Source: JAGNZR01 sp051652785 (lineage in GTDB: Bacteria; Fusobacteriota; Fusobacteriia; Fusobacteriales; Fusobacteriaceae). Taken from it: a stretch of DNA of 46,423 nucleotides. The stretch is taken from the NCBI GenBank assembly GCA_051652785.1, contig JBOFUX010000042.1:1-46423 (forward strand), given 5' to 3'. Each line of letters opens with the position of its first letter. Position 1 is the stretch's first letter. Below are positions 42,393 to 46,423 of this stretch, in pieces. The translations under genes were made by a program, and so were the position numbers. The notes under the pieces are model-generated. The model was not told the origin of the DNA and made no database searches. It saw nothing but the letters and a program-made list of their open reading frames with translations.

Positions 42393-42467
42393 TGGTTGGG
42401 CTGGCTGGATTCGAACCAACGCATGTCAGAGTCAAAGTCTGATGCCTTACCGCTTGGCGACAGCCCA
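42393..42467 (-). tRNA. tRNA-Gln (anticodon TTG)
   Basis: A 75-nt cloverleaf on the minus strand: acceptor TGGGCTG/CAGCCCA, anticodon loop CTTTGAC (TTG), T loop TTCGAAT and encoded CCA. It is the second tRNA of a two-tRNA transcript. Confidence 0.95.
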
Positions 42468-42474
42468 AAATAAA

Positions 42475-42551
42475 TGGTCGGAATAGCAAGATTCGAACTT
42501 GCGGCCCCTTGCTCCCAAGGCAAGTGCGCTACCGGACTGCGCTATATTCCG
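42475..42551 (-). tRNA. tRNA-Pro (anticodon TGG)
   Basis: A 77-nt cloverleaf on the minus strand: acceptor CGGAATA/TATTCCG, anticodon loop CTTGGGA (TGG), T loop TTCGAAT and encoded CCA. Seven bases separate it from tRNA-Gln. Confidence 0.95.
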
Positions 42552-42570
42552 AGCTATTTAGACAAGAATA

Positions 42571-42599
42571 ATCATATCATAATCACAAATTAATGTCAA
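42571..42599 (-). promoter_or_regulatory. Promoter of the tRNA-Pro/tRNA-Gln operon
   Basis: On the minus strand a perfect TTGACA (complement of 42594-42599) is 17 bp from TATGAT (complement of 42571-42576), about 20 bp ahead of tRNA-Pro. Confidence 0.85.
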
Positions 42600-42691
42600 T
42601 TATTTTTTTCTTTTAATTATCCTTATTTTTTGCTATACTATAATAAGAGATATGAATAACTGTACTTAATATACTTAAAGACGGAGGAAGC

Positions 42692-43495
42692 ATGAAAAAA
42701 TATAAAGCAATAATTTGTGATTTAGATGGAACACTTTTAAATAACAATCACATGATTTCTGAATTCACAAAGGAAACTATAAAAAAAGTTATAAAAAAAG
42801 GTATTAAATTTTATATAGCAACTGGAAGACATCATATGGATGCATTAGAATACAAAAATATATTAGGTTTAAATTCTTTTTTAATCTCTTCTAATGGTGC
42901 TCGAGTTCACAATGAAAATAATGAAGAAATTTTTTCTGTTAATATACCCAAAAATATAACTACAGAATTAATAAATTTATCTATTGATGATGAAATACAT
43001 AAAAATATATATATGGGCGATTATTGGATTTCAGAAAAACCACTTTCTCATGCTATTGAATATCATAAAGAATCTGGTTTTATACAAACAGTAATTCCTT
43101 CTTTTGAAACACTAAAAAATAAAGAAACTATTAAATTTTTCTTTATGGGACCTACCGAAGAAAAAATTTCTATTTTAAACAAAGAGATAGAAAATAAAAT
43201 GGGGGATCGTGTTGCAATAACTCTTTCTATGAAGGACTGTTTAGAAGTAATGTGTAAAGGAGTATCCAAGGGAAACGCTATAAAAAAAATGCTAGACCTT
43301 GAAGGAATAAGCTTAGATGACTCTATTGCTTTTGGTGATGGAATGAATGATCTTGAAATGCTAGGAGTTGTTGATAAAGGATTTATTATGGGTAATCATA
43401 ACCCTAGTCTTAAAAAAGCTTTACCTCATAATGAAATTATAGGGACTAACAATGAAGATGCAGTGGCTTATAAACTAATAGAACTTTTTTTATAA
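42692..43495 (+). CDS. Cof-type HAD-IIB phosphatase
   Basis: A 267-aa cytoplasmic sugar-phosphate or cofactor phosphatase of the HAD superfamily. Motif I is CDLDGTLLNNN (nucleophile and acid Asp), motif II is IATGRHHMDAL, and the late motifs are KGVSKGNAIKKML (Lys) and FGDGMNDLEML (Mg2+ Asp). The cap domain sits between residues 85 and 185, as in the IIB class. ATG start with GGAGGAAG. It is a single gene with TATACTATAAT upstream. The substrate cannot be inferred. Confidence 0.9.
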   Translation: MKKYKAIICDLDGTLLNNNHMISEFTKETIKKVIKKGIKFYIATGRHHMDALEYKNILGLNSFLISSNGARVHNENNEEIFSVNIPKNITTELINLSIDDEIHKNIYMGDYWISEKPLSHAIEYHKESGFIQTVIPSFETLKNKETIKFFFMGPTEEKISILNKEIENKMGDRVAITLSMKDCLEVMCKGVSKGNAIKKMLDLEGISLDDSIAFGDGMNDLEMLGVVDKGFIMGNHNPSLKKALPHNEIIGTNNEDAVAYKLIELFL

Positions 43496-43515
43496 ATTAA
43501 TAAAATATAAAATAT

Positions 43516-43562
43516 AAAAAATAAGGAGGCTCCTTTTTTTAAAATGGACCTCCTTATTTTTT
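43516..43562. terminator. Bidirectional terminator between the HAD phosphatase gene and metQ
   Basis: A 14-bp stem (43516-43529 with 43549-43562) with AAGGAGG/CCTCCTT core and flanking A/T runs. Confidence 0.9.
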
Positions 43563-43564
43563 AT

Positions 43565-44350
43565 TTAAAATATTGGAACTATGCTTCCTTTATATTTTTC
43601 AATTATAAAATTTCTAACTTTTTCACTTTTTAAAACTTTTATAAGTTTCAATATATCTTCATTTTTTTCATCACCTTTTCTCACTGCCAAAATGTTTGAA
43701 TAAGGAGATTCTTCTCCCTCAACAAGCAAGGCATCTTTTTCTGATGACAAACCTGCTTCAAAAGCATAATTGTCGTTTATTATAGCAGCGTCTACATCTA
43801 CTAAAATTCTTGGTAGCTGTGCTGCATCTAAAGATTTTATTTTTATATTTTTAGGATTACTAATTATATCCTTTTCAGTTGCTAATAAATTTTTTTCATC
43901 TTTTAAAGTTATTAATTTTGAATTATGTAATAATATTAAGGCACGTCCTCCATTAGTAGGATCATTAGGTATAGCAATTGTAGCATTTATAGATAGCGCC
44001 TCTATATTTTTTATCTTTTTAGAATATAGAGCTATCGGAGCTACAAAAATTCCATCTAGTCCTACTAAATCTAATTTTTTTTCTTCTGAAAATGTTTTCA
44101 AATAAGGTAAATGTTGGAAAAAATTTACATCTATCTCCTTGGAAGCAAGAGCGATATTGGGCGTTACATAATCTGTGAACTCGATAATCTCCACATTTAT
44201 TCCATTTTCAAGCAAATCATTTTTTACAAAATTTAAAATTTCCCCATGAGGTATTGGTGAAACTCCTATTTTTAATGTTTTATCCTTTTTATCCTCACTG
44301 CACCCTACCAAAAGAACTCCTAATAACAAAACGCCTAATAATTTTTTCAT
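43565..44350 (-). CDS. metQ: Methionine-binding lipoprotein
   Basis: Substrate-binding lipoprotein of the MetNIQ methionine importer, 261 aa. Signal peptide with lipobox VLLVGC (Cys17), then LKIGVSPIPHGEIL, EFTDYVTPNIALASKEID, NFFQHLPYL and IPNDPTNGGRALILL, the NlpA/MetQ signatures. ATG start after a GGGGG-type site. Third gene of metN-metI-metQ, 6 bp after metI. Under SAM-I riboswitch control with the rest of the operon. Confidence 0.94.
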   Translation of the reverse strand: MKKLLGVLLLGVLLVGCSEDKKDKTLKIGVSPIPHGEILNFVKNDLLENGINVEIIEFTDYVTPNIALASKEIDVNFFQHLPYLKTFSEEKKLDLVGLDGIFVAPIALYSKKIKNIEALSINATIAIPNDPTNGGRALILLHNSKLITLKDEKNLLATEKDIISNPKNIKIKSLDAAQLPRILVDVDAAIINDNYAFEAGLSSEKDALLVEGEESPYSNILAVRKGDEKNEDILKLIKVLKSEKVRNFIIEKYKGSIVPIF

Positions 44351-44356
44351 AAAAAA

Positions 44357-45010
44357 TTACCCCCTTTTTCTTTTTATTATATTTATACAATAATTACCAC
44401 AACTTTGAATAACTTGAACTAAAAGAATTATAAAAAGAACTGAATATATCATAATATCTGTTTTAAATCTTAAATAACCATATCTTATAGCAATATCCCC
44501 TAATCCACCACCACCAATAGCACCTGCCATAGCTGAATAACCAATTAAACTTATTATTATTATAATTAGACCATTGATTAACTGTGGAGACGCTTCTGGA
44601 ATTAGCACTTTTCTTATTATAAAAATATTTGAAGCTCCCATGCTTAAACTAGCATCTATAAGTCCTTTATCTACCTCTTTTAGAGCTCCTTCTATAATTC
44701 TTGCAGCAAAAGGCACTGCTGATATTGAAAGTGGAACTATAGCTGCTGTACTTCCAATAGATGTTCCTACAATTATTCGTGAAAGTGGAAATATTAATAT
44801 CATTAATATTATAAAAGGAAACGATCTAAAACAATTTATCAATATTCCTAAAATATTATTTAATTTTCTATTGGGACATAAATTATTTTCAGAGCTCACT
44901 ACTAAAAGTACAGCTAAAGGTGCTCCCAGTAAAATAGAAAAAAATGATGAAAAAAATACCATATAAACTGTTTCTCCAAATGCTCTTCCTAACAATATCA
45001 AATTATCCAT
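44357..45010 (-). CDS. metI: Methionine ABC transporter permease
   Basis: Inner-membrane permease of the D/L-methionine importer, 217 aa with five membrane segments. Motifs GETVYMVFFSSFFSILLGAP, NCFRSFPFIILMI and the EAA loop EVDKGLIDASLSMGAS are followed by GAIGGGGLGDIAIRYGY at the C-terminal end, as in MetI. Start ATG at 45010 overlaps the metN end by 8 bp, so translation is coupled. Confidence 0.94.
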   Translation of the reverse strand: MDNLILLGRAFGETVYMVFFSSFFSILLGAPLAVLLVVSSENNLCPNRKLNNILGILINCFRSFPFIILMILIFPLSRIIVGTSIGSTAAIVPLSISAVPFAARIIEGALKEVDKGLIDASLSMGASNIFIIRKVLIPEASPQLINGLIIIIISLIGYSAMAGAIGGGGLGDIAIRYGYLRFKTDIMIYSVLFIILLVQVIQSCGNYCINIIKRKRG

Positions 45011-46007
45011 TAAAAATCACCTCAACTTTTATTCCATCTTCTAAAAATCCATTTACAGCTCTGTTTTGAAGTTCTTCACTTCCATTTAATTCAATTATCA
45101 GATGCCCTATTCTCATAGTTATAAGTTCATCTATACTTCCTGAAATTATATTAATATCTATACCGTATTTTTTTATTATATCGGAAATTATAGGCTTATT
45201 TGCTGCAGTTCCAATAAAATTTAATTTTAATATTTTTTTACCTTTTATTTTTTGAAATTCTATTTCTTTTTTTTCTTCAATAGGAAGATAAGAAATTAAT
45301 TCTTTTGTTATTTCATTTTTAGGTTGTAAAAAAATTTCATGCACTAAGCCTGATTCTATTATTTCTCCATTTGACATAATAGCAACCCGATTACAAATAT
45401 CACGTATAACTTCCATCTGATGTGTTATTAATACTACTGTTATTCCCAATTTTTTTTGTATATTTCTGATTAAATTTAATATAGATTTTGTTGTTTTCGG
45501 ATCTAGAGCTGAAGTCGCTTCATCTGATAGTAAAATATCAGGACTATTTGCCAAAGCTCTAGCGATGGCTACTCTTTGCTTTTGACCACCACTTAACTGT
45601 GAAGGATAGCTTTCTTCTTTATCTTCTAAATCTACAAGTTTTAAAAGTTCTTTTACTCTTTCATCAATTTTTTTTTTTTCCCAACCACAAACTTCCAATG
45701 CAAAGGCAATATTTCCTTTTACAGTTTTTGAAGATAAAAGATTAAAATGTTGGAATATCATTCCAATTTTTTTTCTTCTTTCTAATAGTTTTTTTTTGTT
45801 TATTTTTAAAATATCTTCACCGTTTATTATTATTTCTCCACTAGTTGGAGTTTCTAATTTGTTTATCATTTTTAAAAGAGAAGATTTCCCTGCTCCACTT
45901 AACCCTATAATTCCAAAAAGATCACCTTTTTCTATTTTTAAATTAATTTTTTTCACTGCATAAAATGAATTGTTATATTTTTTATTTAAATTTTTAATAG
46001 TTATCAT
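45003..46007 (-). CDS. metN: Methionine ABC transporter ATP-binding protein
   Basis: ATPase of the methionine importer, 334 aa. The ABC domain (1-240) has Walker A GLSGAGKSS, Q-loop FQHFNLL, signature LSGGQKQRVAIARAL, Walker B DILLSDEATSALD and switch LITHQMEV. The C-terminal NIL domain (about 260-330), which binds methionine for trans-inhibition, includes LNFIGTAANKPIISDI. ATG start after AGGAGG. First gene of metNIQ, placed behind a SAM-I riboswitch. Confidence 0.95.
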   Translation of the reverse strand: MITIKNLNKKYNNSFYAVKKINLKIEKGDLFGIIGLSGAGKSSLLKMINKLETPTSGEIIINGEDILKINKKKLLERRKKIGMIFQHFNLLSSKTVKGNIAFALEVCGWEKKKIDERVKELLKLVDLEDKEESYPSQLSGGQKQRVAIARALANSPDILLSDEATSALDPKTTKSILNLIRNIQKKLGITVVLITHQMEVIRDICNRVAIMSNGEIIESGLVHEIFLQPKNEITKELISYLPIEEKKEIEFQKIKGKKILKLNFIGTAANKPIISDIIKKYGIDINIISGSIDELITMRIGHLIIELNGSEELQNRAVNGFLEDGIKVEVIFNG

Positions 46008-46031
46008 AAAATCCTCCTAAATTTTTATAAA

Positions 46032-46072
46032 TAAAAAACTCTTTTATCCTATTTATTTAGATAAAAGAGTTT
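46032..46072 (-). terminator. SAM riboswitch terminator
   Basis: AAACTCTTTTAT and ATAAAAGAGTTT (46036-46047 with 46061-46072) form a stem followed on the minus strand by TTTTTAT. It is the off-state platform of the aptamer upstream. Confidence 0.85.
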
Positions 46073-46169
46073 GCTTAATAGCTACTTTTCACATCTAACA
46101 GGAATTAGCACCACACACTAGGTAGGTTGCTGAGATTTCATTGGGCCGGCCCCTCTATCTCTCTTGATG
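46073..46169 (-). promoter_or_regulatory. SAM-I riboswitch (S box) controlling metNIQ
   Basis: On the minus strand the aptamer shows ATCAAGAGAGATAGAGGG, GGCCCAATGAAATCTCAGC, CAACCTACC, then GTGCTAATTCC and the closing GATGTGAAAAG, the conserved S-box blocks in order. High S-adenosylmethionine should favour the downstream terminator and lower methionine uptake. Confidence 0.95.
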
Positions 46170-46187
46170 TTTATTTAATTTTTATTT

Positions 46188-46216
46188 ATAATATACCATT
46201 AATTTATATTTGTCAA
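46188..46216 (-). promoter_or_regulatory. Promoter of the metNIQ operon
   Basis: On the minus strand TTGACA (complement of 46211-46216) and TATTAT (complement of 46188-46193) are 17 bp apart, just ahead of the SAM-I aptamer. Confidence 0.85.
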
Positions 46217-46346
46217 CTCATTTTGAAATAAAAAAATAAAAAATGTGAATAAAAAATGATAATGTCTTAATATAATAGAAAATAATAATGTCACAAAATA
46301 TTTTTAGAATATAATATATTCAATATTACTTTAAGGGGGAGTTAAA

Positions 46347-46423
46347 ATTAAAAAGATTGAATTAAGAGAAAATGAAATTATTAAATATCAAGTAATAAAA
46401 AAATTAGTTGAAACTAAAGGAAA
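46347..46423 (+). CDS. Partial gene at window edge, probable IS transposase N-terminus
   Basis: An open frame runs off the window after 25 complete codons. The best start is ATT at 46347, seven bases after AAGGGGGA; no ATG, GTG or TTG lies in frame nearby. The translation after the first codon begins KKIELRENEIIKYQVIKKL and continues LVETKG. This resembles the helix-turn-helix N-terminus of ISNCY/IS1202-type transposases, but only from memory of that pattern. Tandem AATGATAATGTC / AATAATAATGTC copies upstream (46257-46295) may belong to an element end. Confidence 0.45.
   Translation, partial: MKKIELRENEIIKYQVIKKLVETKG

Noticed and set aside
42271..42486. A 71-aa open frame on the plus strand
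   Set aside because: It runs through the tRNA-Gln gene and its terminator in the opposite direction and is not coding.

Overview
The window is about 46 kb of very AT-rich, densely coded bacterial chromosome. Several things point to an anaerobic member of Fusobacteriota: codon use dominated by A/T, [FeFe]-hydrogenase maturases, a flavodiiron protein, FabK in place of FabI, type III glutamine synthetase, a panF-yhdT pair, and a CRISPR repeat almost identical to Leptotrichia Cas13a repeats. The species cannot be named from the sequence alone.

Layout. 1-1.3 kb: two long perfect palindromes, one with a dif-like core, next to a tyrosine recombinase. 1.3-10.7 kb: housekeeping genes, namely two RsuA-type pseudouridine synthases, HD hydrolases, a SpoIID-like lipoprotein whose domain halves are in swapped order, a peptide-binding lipoprotein, a nitroreductase, endonuclease IV and Lgt. 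10.8-13.8 kb: fprA-yhdT-panF. 13.86-14.8 kb: tRNA-Arg, gene remnants and a short CRISPR array. 14.8-19.8 kb: a DUF2141 protein, a second peptide-binding lipoprotein, a glutamine-amidotransferase/permease pair and a PEBP-like protein. 19.9-26 kb: the branched-chain amino acid block, ilvD-ilvB-ilvH-ilvC on the minus strand behind a leader peptide and attenuator, divergent from ilvE. 26-30.6 kb: two flavodoxin-fold proteins, two truncated gene remnants (C-terminal ends resembling [FeFe] hydrogenase and sulfite reductase AsrC), then hydG-hydF. 30.7-35.2 kb: fabK, an FMN oxidoreductase, an RHH-WYL regulator and an AGCS symporter. 35.3-42.2 kb: glnN, a purine permease behind a purine riboswitch, a PhnA-type zinc ribbon protein, lysA and a CNNM/CorC-type protein. 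42.4-46.4 kb: tRNA-Gln and tRNA-Pro, a Cof-type phosphatase, metNIQ behind a SAM-I riboswitch, and the start of a probable transposase at the window edge.

The most notable element is the CRISPR array at 14264-14502. In minus orientation its repeat matches the type VI-A (Cas13a) direct repeat: the 3' 28 bases differ from the Leptotrichia shahii repeat, as I remember it, at only two positions. No cas13a, cas1 or cas2 lies in the window, yet the array has a good promoter and a downstream terminator in the crRNA-producing direction. It looks like an orphan, partly decayed type VI-A array, or one served by an effector elsewhere. Other items worth attention are the permuted SpoIID protein, the ilv leader-peptide attenuator, the hydA/asrC-like debris beside hydGF, and the palindrome/recombinase pair at the left end.

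Functionally the region makes and imports amino acids (ilv, lysA, glnN, metNIQ, AGCS and APC permeases, two peptide-binding proteins), imports pantothenate and purines, and supports anaerobic redox metabolism and oxygen detoxification. RNA-based control is common: SAM-I riboswitch, purine riboswitch, ilv attenuator and many strong hairpin terminators.
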